From SZUA-37 sp964472525 (GTDB lineage: Bacteria > Pseudomonadota > Gammaproteobacteria > UBA6429 > Thiohalophilaceae): a stretch of DNA of 64,000 nucleotides. The notes under the pieces were generated by a model. The model saw only the letters and a program-made list of their open reading frames with translations. It ran no database searches and was not told the DNA's origin. Location: NCBI GenBank assembly GCA_964472525.1, contig CAYYLL010000013.1, positions 1 through 64,000 of the forward strand. Direction: 5' to 3'. A program made the position numbers and the translations under genes. The stretch's first letter is position 1, and the number at the start of each line of letters is the position of its first letter. Shown here one piece after another: positions 16,531-24,342 of the stretch.

Positions 16531-16980
16531 TTAGTAACAGAACTGTTGAATATTTGTTTTCGTTTTTTTAATTTTTGTTGCGCGAACATTATCGTCCATG
16601 CGAGTCACATTACCGTTTTTATCTTTGAAACGGCGATAAATTTGTAATTCTCCCAATGATTTCTTCGATTGTCGGCAGAGATCCTCACGTTTAGCCGCAT
16701 TTTTAGCTGTTTCTTTTGCAATTTTAGTTTTCTTGGCATTTTCTTTCGGGTCGCCAAGAACGGCCTTTCTGGCTTTTTTAAGCTTTGCATCACGTGCATC
16801 TTTAGTGAGAACTGAGCTACGTGTTTCTTTCGGCCCACGAAGCGTTTTATACTCTCCGCTAGCGGGAGGTTGTTGTGAGTAAACCCAATTCCCATGTTCA
16901 TCCTTGTATTTATACATCCCCGAGAAGCAAAGGCCGGGAGTAAGAAGAAGCATTAGTACAGCTAAGGTTTTGAATTTCAT
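16531..16980 (-). CDS. DUF4124 domain-containing secreted protein
   Basis: The ATG ending at 16980 is preferred because the signal peptide MKFKTLAVLMLLLTPGLCFS starts there and a GGA lies nine bases before it. Two Met codons upstream also open the frame, up to 17001. The DUF4124 domain follows at once: GMYKYKDEHGNWVYSQQPP, a small beta-domain often found at the N-terminus of periplasmic proteins. The rest is a very Lys/Arg/Ala-rich helix, then a Cys-bounded segment (C in EDLCRQ and the terminal CY). The role is unknown. Confidence 0.7.
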   Translation of the reverse strand: MKFKTLAVLMLLLTPGLCFSGMYKYKDEHGNWVYSQQPPASGEYKTLRGPKETRSSVLTKDARDAKLKKARKAVLGDPKENAKKTKIAKETAKNAAKREDLCRQSKKSLGELQIYRRFKDKNGNVTRMDDNVRATKIKKTKTNIQQFCY

Positions 16981-17170
16981 CGGGTTCATTCCAGTTTTCA
17001 TTCCTTAAAGTATGGCAAGCTGAACGCGGAAAGTAAATTATTTACTTGGCAAGTTGAGCTAATTTATCATTAAATTTAGCATGGAATGGGCTGTTTGTAA
17101 TAAAAACCCTAAAACTTGCTCTGTTTTTATTCAGATTTTTTAATTTTTACCTGTATTTATAAGCATTTAC

Positions 17171-17199
17171 TTGGCCCGTCCGTGTATTCTGATTATAAT
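17171..17199 (+). promoter_or_regulatory. Sigma-70 promoter of the ilvIHC operon
   Basis: TTGGCC (17171-17176), a 17-base spacer and a perfect TATAAT (17194-17199) lie 179 bases before the ilvI start. Transcription should begin near 17206, giving a leader of about 170 bases. Confidence 0.6.
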
Positions 17200-17297
17200 A
17201 GAGTGCTTGTGTAAATGGGGTTCTCCCTTAATTTACCCTGAATTTGGCATAAATCTGTTTTTATCCAAATTTAAAGATCCAGTTAGTCGATCCAGTC

Positions 17298-17318
17298 CGC
17301 CCTGTAAGGGCGTTTTTT
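17298..17318 (+). terminator. Intrinsic terminator in the ilvI leader (probable attenuator)
   Basis: CGCCCT and AGGGCG form a 6-bp stem with loop GTA, followed by six T. It lies 60 bases before the ilvI start, in the gap between divergent genes and downstream of the promoter at 17171-17199. No other rightward gene needs terminating here. A direct repeat GATCCAGT (17276-17283 and 17289-17296) lies just before it. A short frame MGFSLNLP (17215-17241) is present but is not rich in Ile or Val. The rest of the 376-base gap (17002-17377) shows nothing else I can name. Confidence 0.6.
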
Positions 17319-17377
17319 ATCTTTGTCGATTATCTGCTTAATAACGTATTTTTTAGAATTTCAAAGGTGATGTAATA

Positions 17378-19120
17378 GTGAAACTCAGTGGTGGTGAGAT
17401 TGTTATTCAATCGCTCAAAGATGAGGGCGTTGAATATGTGTTTGGTTACCCCGGTGGTGCCGTGCTGCATATTTATGATGCGATATACAGACAGTCTGAC
17501 GTTGAACACATCCTTGTTCGTCATGAACAAGGTGCAACGCATGCCGCCGACGGTTATGCGCGTTCAACCGGAAAGCCGGGTGTTGTTCTGGTTACCTCGG
17601 GCCCCGGTGCAACCAATGCGGTTACTGGTATTGCTACCGCACATTTAGACTCTATTCCTTTGGTTGTTATTACCGGGCAGGTTACTTCTGCTTTTATTGG
17701 TAGTGATGCTTTTCAGGAAGTGGACTCGGTTGGTATTAGTCGCCCTTGCGTCAAACATAATTTTTTGGTTAAGCGAGTCGAAGACATTGCCGAGACGATG
17801 AAAAAAGCGTTTCATATTGCAACAACAGGCCGCCCCGGCCCGGTTGTTGTAGATATACCAAAAGACATTACTGATCCCAGTATTAAAATTGATTATGAAT
17901 ATCCTAAAGAGGTTAATATTCGTTCTTATAACCCAACGGTACAGGGTAACCAACGGCAAATTAAAAAGGCCGTCGAGCTTATTTTAGCGGCAAAACGGCC
18001 GATGATTTATAGCGGCGGTGGTGTTATTTTAAGTAATGCCAGTGAAGAACTCACTACCTTTACCCAACAACTGGGGTTTCCAATCACCCAAACATTAATG
18101 GGGTTGGGAGCTTACCCAGCTTCAGGTAAAGAATTTGTGGGTATGCTCGGTATGCACGGTACTTATGAAGCCAATATGGCGATGCATGAATGTGATATGT
18201 TGGTTGCCATTGGTGCGCGCTTTGACGACCGTGTAACGGGTGAGTTAGAAAAATTCTGCCCACATGCAAAAATTATCCATATTGATATTGACCCATCATC
18301 AATCGCTAAAAATGTTCAGGTCGATGTGCCTATTGTTGGCGATGTAAAACATGTTCTGGTTGATATGAGTAAAGAACTCAAACTCAGCAAAACCAAACCC
18401 GATGCAAAAGCATTAGAAAAATGGTGGAAGCAAATTAATACTTGGGCGGGCGGTAATTGTTTACGTTACGACAGAAACAGTGCGCTGATTAAACCACAAT
18501 TTGTAGTGGAAGAATTACATAAAGTGACTAATGGTGATGCTTTTATTACTTCCGATGTTGGTCAGCACCAAATGTTTGCAGCACAGTTTTACCCTTTTAA
18601 TAAACCACGTCGTTGGATAAATTCAGGTGGTTTGGGCACGATGGGCTTTGGTTTACCCGCAGCGCTGGGTGTGCAACTTGCGCATAAAGATGCTGTGGTT
18701 GCCTGTATTACAGGTGAAGCAAGTATCCAAATGTGTATTCAGGAATTATCCACCGCATTGCAATATAATTTGCCGGTTAAAATTATTATGTTAAATAATC
18801 GTTATATGGGTATGGTGCGTCAATGGCAGGAATTTTTCTACGAAAGCCGTTACTCACAATCGTATTTAAAAGCACTGCCAGACTTTGTTAAACTGGCCGA
18901 AAGCTATGGTCATGTGGGTATGCAAATTGAAAAACCAGCCGATGTAAACGGTGCTTTAACGGAAGCGTTTGCAATGAAAGACAAGCTGGTGTTTATGGAC
19001 TTTGTAACAGACCAGACAGAAAATGTTTATCCGATGATTGCTGCGGGTAAAGGGCATCATGAAATGCATTTGCAGGCAGAGTGTATTCCAGCTCAGTCTT
19101 CTGATAGAGAATTGGCATAG
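17378..19120 (+). CDS. ilvI: Acetolactate synthase, large (catalytic) subunit
   Basis: The start is GTG, with AAAGGTGATG upstream. This 580-residue thiamine-diphosphate enzyme condenses two pyruvates to acetolactate, or pyruvate with 2-oxobutyrate, on the path to Val, Leu and Ile. The N-terminal domain holds GYPGGAVLHIYDAI and the catalytic Glu in LVRHEQGATHAADGYAR. The FAD-binding middle domain and the C-terminal TPP/Mg motif follow. That motif reads GEASIQMCIQEL ... NN, with GEA in place of the commoner GDG; GE variants occur in other gammaproteobacteria. ilvH and ilvC follow in an operon behind a probable attenuator. The ilvB-type name would be equally acceptable. Confidence 0.95.
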   Translation: MKLSGGEIVIQSLKDEGVEYVFGYPGGAVLHIYDAIYRQSDVEHILVRHEQGATHAADGYARSTGKPGVVLVTSGPGATNAVTGIATAHLDSIPLVVITGQVTSAFIGSDAFQEVDSVGISRPCVKHNFLVKRVEDIAETMKKAFHIATTGRPGPVVVDIPKDITDPSIKIDYEYPKEVNIRSYNPTVQGNQRQIKKAVELILAAKRPMIYSGGGVILSNASEELTTFTQQLGFPITQTLMGLGAYPASGKEFVGMLGMHGTYEANMAMHECDMLVAIGARFDDRVTGELEKFCPHAKIIHIDIDPSSIAKNVQVDVPIVGDVKHVLVDMSKELKLSKTKPDAKALEKWWKQINTWAGGNCLRYDRNSALIKPQFVVEELHKVTNGDAFITSDVGQHQMFAAQFYPFNKPRRWINSGGLGTMGFGLPAALGVQLAHKDAVVACITGEASIQMCIQELSTALQYNLPVKIIMLNNRYMGMVRQWQEFFYESRYSQSYLKALPDFVKLAESYGHVGMQIEKPADVNGALTEAFAMKDKLVFMDFVTDQTENVYPMIAAGKGHHEMHLQAECIPAQSSDRELA

Positions 19121-19131
19121 AGGTTTTTGAA

Positions 19132-19626
19132 GTGCGACATATTATTTCTGTTTTAATAGAGAATGAAGCGGGAGCCTTGTCCCGCGTGGCGGGTTTGTTT
19201 TCAGCGCGTGGTTACAATATTGAATCACTCACTGTTGCGGTAACAGAAGATGCATCGTTATCCCGTATGACGATTGTGACTTCGGGTTCTGAAAATATTA
19301 TTGAGCAAATTAACAAGCAATTAAACAAGCTGGTTGATGTGGTTAAAGTGGCCGATATAACTGAAGGCGCGCATATTGAACGTGAGCTGATGATGGTTAA
19401 AGTGGATGCAAAGAAAGCGGCAAACCGTGATGAGTTGCAACGTTTAGCCGACATTTTTAAAGGGCGGATCATTGATGTATCCGACAATATTTTTACTGTC
19501 GAGTTAACCGGTGAAGGTGAAAAACTGGATTCGTTTTTAAAAGCACTCCATGATGTATCCATTATTGAAACAGTTCGTTCCGGTGCAACAGGTATTGCAC
19601 GTGGCAAAAAGGCATTACAGGTTTAA
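19132..19626 (+). CDS. ilvH: Acetolactate synthase, small (regulatory) subunit
   Basis: The start is GTG, 11 bp after the large-subunit stop, with GAGG ahead of it. The 164-residue protein has an N-terminal ACT domain, RHIISVLIENEAGALSRVAGLFSARGYNIESL, split by the turn AGAL that binds valine at the dimer interface. A C-terminal domain from about residue 80 (ELMMVKVDAKK) follows. It stimulates the catalytic subunit and confers feedback inhibition by valine. Length and motifs agree with IlvH. Confidence 0.95.
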   Translation: MRHIISVLIENEAGALSRVAGLFSARGYNIESLTVAVTEDASLSRMTIVTSGSENIIEQINKQLNKLVDVVKVADITEGAHIERELMMVKVDAKKAANRDELQRLADIFKGRIIDVSDNIFTVELTGEGEKLDSFLKALHDVSIIETVRSGATGIARGKKALQV

Positions 19627-19672
19627 AAATTTAAAATGACATCCGCAAGGATAAAATATTAAGGGTAAAACA

Positions 19673-20689
19673 ATGAATATTTATTACGACAAAGATTGTG
19701 ACTTATCAATCATCAAAGGTTTAAACGTAACGATTGTTGGTTATGGTTCACAAGGCCATGCACACGCCAATAATTTAAAAGACTCCGGTGTGAATGTTAC
19801 TGTTGCTTTACGTGAAGGTTCTGCTTCAGCCGCTAAAGCTAAAGAAGCTGGGTTGGTAGTAAAAAACACAGCAGAGGCCGTTAAAGATGCGGATGTTGTT
19901 ATGATTTTAACCCCAGATGAATTCCAGTCTGTTCTTTATAAGGATGAAGTTGAGCCTAACTTAAAGAAAGGCGCAACCTTGGCGTTTGCTCATGGTTTTG
20001 CGATTCATTATAACCAAGTTGTACCTCGCGCAGATTTAGACGTTATCATGATTGCACCTAAAGCACCGGGTCACACTGTGCGTAGTGAATTTGTAAAAGG
20101 CGGTGGTATCCCTGATTTAATCGCAATTTTCCAAGATGCTTCCGGTAAAGCAAAAGACGTTGCTTTGTCTTACGCCTCAGGTATTGGCGGTGGTCGTACC
20201 GGCATTATCGAAACAACCTTTAAAGATGAAACAGAAACCGATTTATTTGGTGAACAAGCCGTTTTATGTGGTGGTGCGGTTGAGTTGGTTAAGGCTGGTT
20301 TTGAAACATTAACGGATGCTGGTTATGCACCTGAAATGGCTTATTTCGAATGTTTGCATGAATTAAAATTAATTGTAGATTTAATGTATGAAGGTGGAAT
20401 CGCAAACATGAACTACTCTATTTCTAACAATGCAGAGTACGGTGAGTATGTAACGGGCGATAAAGTGATTAATGATGAAAGTCGACGCGCCATGAAAGAA
20501 GCATTAAATAATATTCAAAATGGTGAATATGCTAAACGCTTTATTCTGGAAGGTGCGTCTAATTATCCTGAAATGACTGCACGTCGTCGTAACAATGCCG
20601 CACATCCGATTGAAGTTGTGGGTGGCAAATTACGTAGTATGATGCCATGGATTACGGCTAATGCATTAGTTGATAAAGCTAAAAACTAA
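19673..20689 (+). CDS. ilvC: Ketol-acid reductoisomerase (class I)
   Basis: The 338-residue enzyme isomerises and reduces acetolactate to 2,3-dihydroxyisovalerate. The Rossmann motif is VGYGSQGHAHANNLKDSG. The following loop, REGSASAAKA, carries Arg and Ser residues that favour NADPH. The C-terminal knotted domain holds the Mg ligands in GEQAVLCGG and the EC motif in YFECLHELKLIVDLMYEGG. The size is that of the short class I form. It is the last ilv gene of the operon, and the tandem palindromic repeat and a terminator follow. Confidence 0.97.
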   Translation: MNIYYDKDCDLSIIKGLNVTIVGYGSQGHAHANNLKDSGVNVTVALREGSASAAKAKEAGLVVKNTAEAVKDADVVMILTPDEFQSVLYKDEVEPNLKKGATLAFAHGFAIHYNQVVPRADLDVIMIAPKAPGHTVRSEFVKGGGIPDLIAIFQDASGKAKDVALSYASGIGGGRTGIIETTFKDETETDLFGEQAVLCGGAVELVKAGFETLTDAGYAPEMAYFECLHELKLIVDLMYEGGIANMNYSISNNAEYGEYVTGDKVINDESRRAMKEALNNIQNGEYAKRFILEGASNYPEMTARRRNNAAHPIEVVGGKLRSMMPWITANALVDKAKN

Positions 20690-20691
20690 TT

Positions 20692-20939
20692 TCACGAATA
20701 GCGAGAGGTCAGATAGCGGCGTTGCAAATTTAACTCAAAATGCTCACTTACTAATGTAAGCTCCGCTTTTTCGTTAAACTCGCGCCTTGCTCTCTAACCT
20801 CTCGCTATCCGTGACACCAAAAGGGAGAGGTCAGATAGCGGCGTTACAAATTTAACTCAAAATGCTCACTTACTAATGTAAGCTCTGCCTTTTCGTTAAA
20901 CTCGCGCCTTGCTCTCTAACCTCTCGCTATCCGTGACAC
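20692..20939. repeat. Tandem pair of long imperfect palindromic repeats (MITE- or BIME-like)
   Basis: Two copies of a unit of about 115 bases (20703-20817 and 20825-20939) are repeated with a 122-base period and differ at only about three positions. Each unit is itself a long imperfect palindrome. TCACGAATAGCGAGAGGT (20692-20709) is answered by ACCTCTCGCTATCCGTGA (20797-20814), with 17 of 18 pairs. Inner arms TTTAAC...GTTAAA also pair, and TTACTAATGTAA sits at the tip. The second unit lacks the outer 11 bases on its left. No frame is coded. Such structures are typical of non-autonomous palindromic elements scattered between genes. The rest of the 308-base gap is the terminator at 20952-20974. 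Confidence 0.8.
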
Positions 20940-20951
20940 TAAACTGAAAGG

Positions 20952-20974
20952 CCGGACTTATAGTCCGGTTTTTT
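20952..20974 (+). terminator. Rho-independent terminator after ilvC
   Basis: CCGGACT and AGTCCGG form a 7-bp stem around TAT, then six T. It lies after the palindromic repeats and 24 bases before the next gene. Confidence 0.9.
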
Positions 20975-20997
20975 AATCAAGACATTGTTGGTTTGTT

Positions 20998-21594
20998 ATG
21001 ATTGCAAATGAATCTTTTTGGTATCTCTTTCCGGTGGTGGTGGTTGCAACGTTTTTGCAATATAACTTTCCGTTTTACGCCATTCCATTTTGGCTATTTG
21101 CAATCTTGCTGTTATATTTTTTTCGTGAATCAAATGGCATATTATCATCAGATCCGCTTGGCGTATTGAGCCCAGTTGATTCGGTCGTTAAGTCGGTGAT
21201 AAAAGTCATTGACCCTTATCTTGAACGTGACGCTATTTGCATTGAACTTGAAATGGCGTTAACGGATCCATATACCCTGCGCAGTGTCACCGAAGGTAAA
21301 ATTGCTAATTTCTGGATGCAGCCAAAAGGTAGCCATAAAGGTAATGCTATAGCTGTTTGGATCCAGACAGACGAGAAAGATAATGTGGTGATGGAAATAT
21401 ATGCGAGTCGTAGTGGCCAAATTATGTATTATCATGCGGCGGGTGAACGGGTAGGGCAGGGTAAAAAAAGTGGTTTTTTACCTTTTGGTTCAAAAGTTGT
21501 TATTTACCTTCCCGAAAATAGCATTGTTGACGTTAAACCAGGGCAGCGCGTGAAGGCCGGCCAGGATATTGTTGCGCATTGGCCTCGATCTTAA
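20998..21594 (+). CDS. psd: Phosphatidylserine decarboxylase family protein (short, archaeal-type form)
   Basis: The 198-residue protein has an N-terminal membrane hairpin (residues 8-42) followed by FFRESNG and LSPVDSVVKSV, where the usual block is APADG. It ends in the self-cleavage motif FLPFGSKVVIYLP. Cleavage before Ser would create the pyruvoyl group that decarboxylates phosphatidylserine to phosphatidylethanolamine. The short length and FGS motif are those of the archaeal-type enzymes rather than the E. coli form with LGST. pssA follows, so substrate and product enzymes are adjacent. Confidence 0.85.
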   Translation: MIANESFWYLFPVVVVATFLQYNFPFYAIPFWLFAILLLYFFRESNGILSSDPLGVLSPVDSVVKSVIKVIDPYLERDAICIELEMALTDPYTLRSVTEGKIANFWMQPKGSHKGNAIAVWIQTDEKDNVVMEIYASRSGQIMYYHAAGERVGQGKKSGFLPFGSKVVIYLPENSIVDVKPGQRVKAGQDIVAHWPRS

Positions 21595-21610
21595 GGTAAA
21601 CTTACTATCC

Positions 21611-22435
21611 ATGACGATTGAAAATAAAACAGCAACAGAAGATAAAGCAACAACGGAAAAAAGACGTCGCGGTATTTATCTTTTACCCAATCTTTTTACT
21701 ACCGCCGCTTTATTTTCTGGTTACTATGCGATTGTCGCGGCCATGCAAGATCGCTTTGAAGCAGCGGCCATTGCTATTTTTATTGCGATGATTTTAGATG
21801 GTTTAGACGGTCGGGTTGCCCGTATGACCAATACCCAAAGTGACTTTGGGGCTCAATACGACAGCCTTTCTGATTTGGCTTCATTTGGTATTGCTCCCTC
21901 TTTAGTCATGTATCAATGGGCGTTGAGCGATCTTGGTAAGTTGGGTTGGTTAGCAGCGTTTGTTTATACGGCGAGTGCAGCCTTGCGTTTAGCACGTTTT
22001 AATACACAGGTGGGTACAGCCGATAAACGTTATTTTCAGGGACTCGCCAGTCCGGCGGCAGCAGCCATTATTGCCGGTTTAGTTTGGGTTGGACATGATT
22101 ATATCGAGCCCGGTCGGGTGATGAATATAACCTCTCTTATTCTTACTGCGACAGTGGGTTTATTAATGGTCAGCAATTTCCGTTATCACAGTTTTAAAGG
22201 GATTGATCTGCGTGGTAAGGTGCCTTTTATTACGATGCTGATCTTTGTTTTAGTGATTGTACTGGTAACCTATGATCCGCCGATAGTCCTGTTTACGGTA
22301 TTTTTTGGTTATGCTTTGTCTGGCCCGATTATGACATTAGTGCAGTTACGGCAACGTCGTGTACAACGCAAAAAAGCGCGTAAGCTTACTGAACAGGCGA
22401 ACTTGGAAGACACGAATTCAGGTGAGTCTAAATAA
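21611..22435 (+). CDS. pssA: CDP-diacylglycerol-serine O-phosphatidyltransferase
   Basis: The ATG at 21611 is preferred to a TTG at 21569 that would overlap psd. The CDP-alcohol phosphotransferase motif, DG-x2-DGRVAR-x8-G-x3-D-x3-D, is seen as DGLDGRVARM, FGAQYDS and LSDLASFG near residues 62-90. About seven hydrophobic helices follow and the tail is basic, QRRVQRKKARKL. The enzyme joins serine to CDP-diacylglycerol at the membrane. The product feeds the decarboxylase upstream. The pair psd-pssA after ilvC is common in gammaproteobacteria, and leuA follows. Confidence 0.93.
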   Translation: MTIENKTATEDKATTEKRRRGIYLLPNLFTTAALFSGYYAIVAAMQDRFEAAAIAIFIAMILDGLDGRVARMTNTQSDFGAQYDSLSDLASFGIAPSLVMYQWALSDLGKLGWLAAFVYTASAALRLARFNTQVGTADKRYFQGLASPAAAAIIAGLVWVGHDYIEPGRVMNITSLILTATVGLLMVSNFRYHSFKGIDLRGKVPFITMLIFVLVIVLVTYDPPIVLFTVFFGYALSGPIMTLVQLRQRRVQRKKARKLTEQANLEDTNSGESK

Positions 22436-22470
22436 AATTAGAATAGACTAAAATTTATTGCCTAAAAAAC

Positions 22471-22499
22471 TTGGCAAATTAAATAATACCGATTATAGT
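22471..22499 (+). promoter_or_regulatory. Sigma-70 promoter of leuL-leuA
   Basis: TTGGCA (22471-22476), a 17-base spacer and TATAGT (22494-22499) match consensus at five of six positions each. Transcription would begin near 22506, practically at the leader-peptide ATG (22507), so that leader may be translated from a nearly leaderless RNA. Confidence 0.6.
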
Positions 22500-22506
22500 T
22501 AAGACT

Positions 22507-22623
22507 ATGTCTATTCAAGAAACAACAGCAAAATTTCCATCAGCTAACATTTATGTGTTGGCGATTGCTATGCCTGTTTCTATTGCTTTACTTCTCTTAA
22601 GCCTCAGCCTCCTTGCCCCCTAG
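22507..22623 (+). CDS. leuL: Leucine-rich leader peptide of the leuA attenuator
   Basis: This 38-residue frame is not a normal enzyme-sized gene. Its C-terminus reads ALLLLSLSLLAP, with seven Leu in nine codons (TTA CTT CTC TTA, AGC, CTC, AGC, CTC CTT). Several are CTC, which is unusual in an AT-rich genome. The stop TAG lies inside a TTGCCC-GGGCAA hairpin. In leuABCD attenuation a ribosome stalls at such codons when charged tRNA-Leu is scarce. The promoter is just upstream and leuA begins 128 bases after the stop. A shorter start at 22570 is possible. A small hydrophobic membrane peptide is the alternative reading. Confidence 0.65.
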   Translation: MSIQETTAKFPSANIYVLAIAMPVSIALLLLSLSLLAP

Positions 22624-22735
22624 GGCAAAAATTCAAGCTGACAGCGTCAAATGGCGACGCAAAACACCCAAAACGAGTTAAATTATCCTTACAATATGTT
22701 TAAGGATAGAGATTGAGCCATGTATAATGGCTTTT
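22613..22735 (+). promoter_or_regulatory. leuA leader hairpins (putative attenuator region)
   Basis: Four potential stems follow the leader codons: TTGCCC/GGGCAA (22613-22628), GCGTC/GACGC, TATCCTT/AAGGATA (22684-22708), and AGCCAT/ATGGCT (22716-22732). The last is followed by four T, like a weak terminator, just before the leuA ribosome site AGAGGAAG. Which stems exclude one another cannot be settled by eye. Confidence 0.4.
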
Positions 22736-22751
22736 AAGAGGAAGCAAATCC

Positions 22752-24326
22752 ATGTCAAATTCACCAAATTCTGTCTCTAGTTCAGATTCAATTATTATCT
22801 TTGATACCACCTTGCGCGATGGCGAACAAAGCCCCGGCGCCTCCATGACCCTGGATGAAAAAGTGCGTATCGCCAAAGCATTAGAACGTATGCATGTCGA
22901 TGTGATCGAGGCCGGTTTTCCGATAGCATCACAAGGCGATTTCGAATCCGTTCAGGCCGTTGCCAATACCATTAAAGACAGTCGCGTATGCGGCTTAGCC
23001 CGTGCGCTGGACAAAGATATTCAACGTGCAGGCGAAGCTTTAAAAAATGCTAATGCTGGGCGTATTCATACCTTTATTGCAACATCGCCTATCCATATGC
23101 AACAAAAATTGCGAATGGAGCCTGAACAAGTGATTGAGCAGGCGGTACGATCAGTCAAATTAGCACGTCAATTTACCGATGACGTGGAGTTTTCACCAGA
23201 AGATGCCGGTCGTTCCGATTTGGATTTTTTATGCCGAGTGTTAGATGCGGTAATCGATGCCGGTGCAACAACGGTGAATATTCCTGATACAGTCGGCTAT
23301 AATTTGCCTGAACAATTTGGCCAATTAATTTATAACTTACGTGAAAAAGTTACCAATTCTGATAAAGTTATTTTCTCTGTGCATTGCCATAACGATTTAG
23401 GTTTGGCAGTGGCTAACTCCTTGTCGGCGGTTATGAATGGTGCGCGTCAGGTGGAATGTACCATTAATGGCTTGGGTGAACGTGCCGGTAATGCTTCATT
23501 AGAAGAAGTAGTGATGGCGGTACGAACCCGAAAAGATTTATTTACGGCCAATGTAGATCATATTGATACGACACAAATTATGAACTGTTCGCGTTTGGTG
23601 TCGGGCATTACCGGTTTTGCTGTGCAGCCGAATAAAGCCATTGTCGGTGCCAATGCGTTTGCACACGAGTCGGGTATTCATCAGGATGGCGTATTAAAAA
23701 ATCGTGAGACTTACGAAATTATGCGCGCAGAAGATGTGGGCTTAACCACCAACCGAATGGTGTTAGGTAAACATTCGGGTCGTAATGCGTTTAAAACGCG
23801 CTTGGCTGAATTGGGTGTAGACTTTAAATCAGAAGATGAATTGAATGCCGCCTTCTCTCGCTTTAAAGATTTAGCCGATAAAAAACATGAAATTTATGAT
23901 GATGATTTACAAGCCATTGTCACCGAGGCAAATTTAGAAACTGAAAATGAACGTTTGCGTTTAGTGTCTATAAAAGTATGTTCAGAAACCGGTGAAAAGC
24001 CTAGTGCTGAATTAGTCTTGATGTTTGATGGTAAAGAAATTCCGGCACAAGCAACGGGCAGTGGCCCAGTAGATGCAGTTTTTAAAGCACTGGAATTGGT
24101 CGTTAAAAGTGGAACCGAATTATTATTGTATTCGGTTAACAATATAACCAATGGCACTGATTCGCAAGGCGAAGTTACCGTACGTTTGGAACGCGGTGGC
24201 CGGATAGTGAATGGTCAGGGTGCAGATACCGATATAGTGATTGCCTCGGCAAAAGCCTATATCAATGCCTTAAATAAAATCATTGAACCGATTGAACGCG
24301 CACATCCACAAGCGGCCGACGTTTAA
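22752..24326 (+). CDS. leuA: 2-Isopropylmalate synthase
   Basis: The 524-residue enzyme makes the first committed step to leucine, joining acetyl-CoA and 2-oxoisovalerate. The TIM-barrel catalytic domain opens with FDTTLRDGEQSPGASM. Metal ligands lie in HCHNDLGLAVANS, and the block GLGERAGNASLEE follows. The C-terminal regulatory domain (about residues 390-515) binds leucine and gives feedback inhibition. leuB, leuC and leuD are not adjacent, so they lie elsewhere. Its regulation by the upstream leader peptide is inferred. Confidence 0.97.
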   Translation: MSNSPNSVSSSDSIIIFDTTLRDGEQSPGASMTLDEKVRIAKALERMHVDVIEAGFPIASQGDFESVQAVANTIKDSRVCGLARALDKDIQRAGEALKNANAGRIHTFIATSPIHMQQKLRMEPEQVIEQAVRSVKLARQFTDDVEFSPEDAGRSDLDFLCRVLDAVIDAGATTVNIPDTVGYNLPEQFGQLIYNLREKVTNSDKVIFSVHCHNDLGLAVANSLSAVMNGARQVECTINGLGERAGNASLEEVVMAVRTRKDLFTANVDHIDTTQIMNCSRLVSGITGFAVQPNKAIVGANAFAHESGIHQDGVLKNRETYEIMRAEDVGLTTNRMVLGKHSGRNAFKTRLAELGVDFKSEDELNAAFSRFKDLADKKHEIYDDDLQAIVTEANLETENERLRLVSIKVCSETGEKPSAELVLMFDGKEIPAQATGSGPVDAVFKALELVVKSGTELLLYSVNNITNGTDSQGEVTVRLERGGRIVNGQGADTDIVIASAKAYINALNKIIEPIERAHPQAADV

Positions 24327-24342
24327 TGCAGGTTATCAAACA

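Noticed and set aside
17215..17241. Short frame MGFSLNLP as an ilv leader peptide
   Set aside because: It has only two Leu and no Ile or Val, so it does not look like a classical attenuator peptide.
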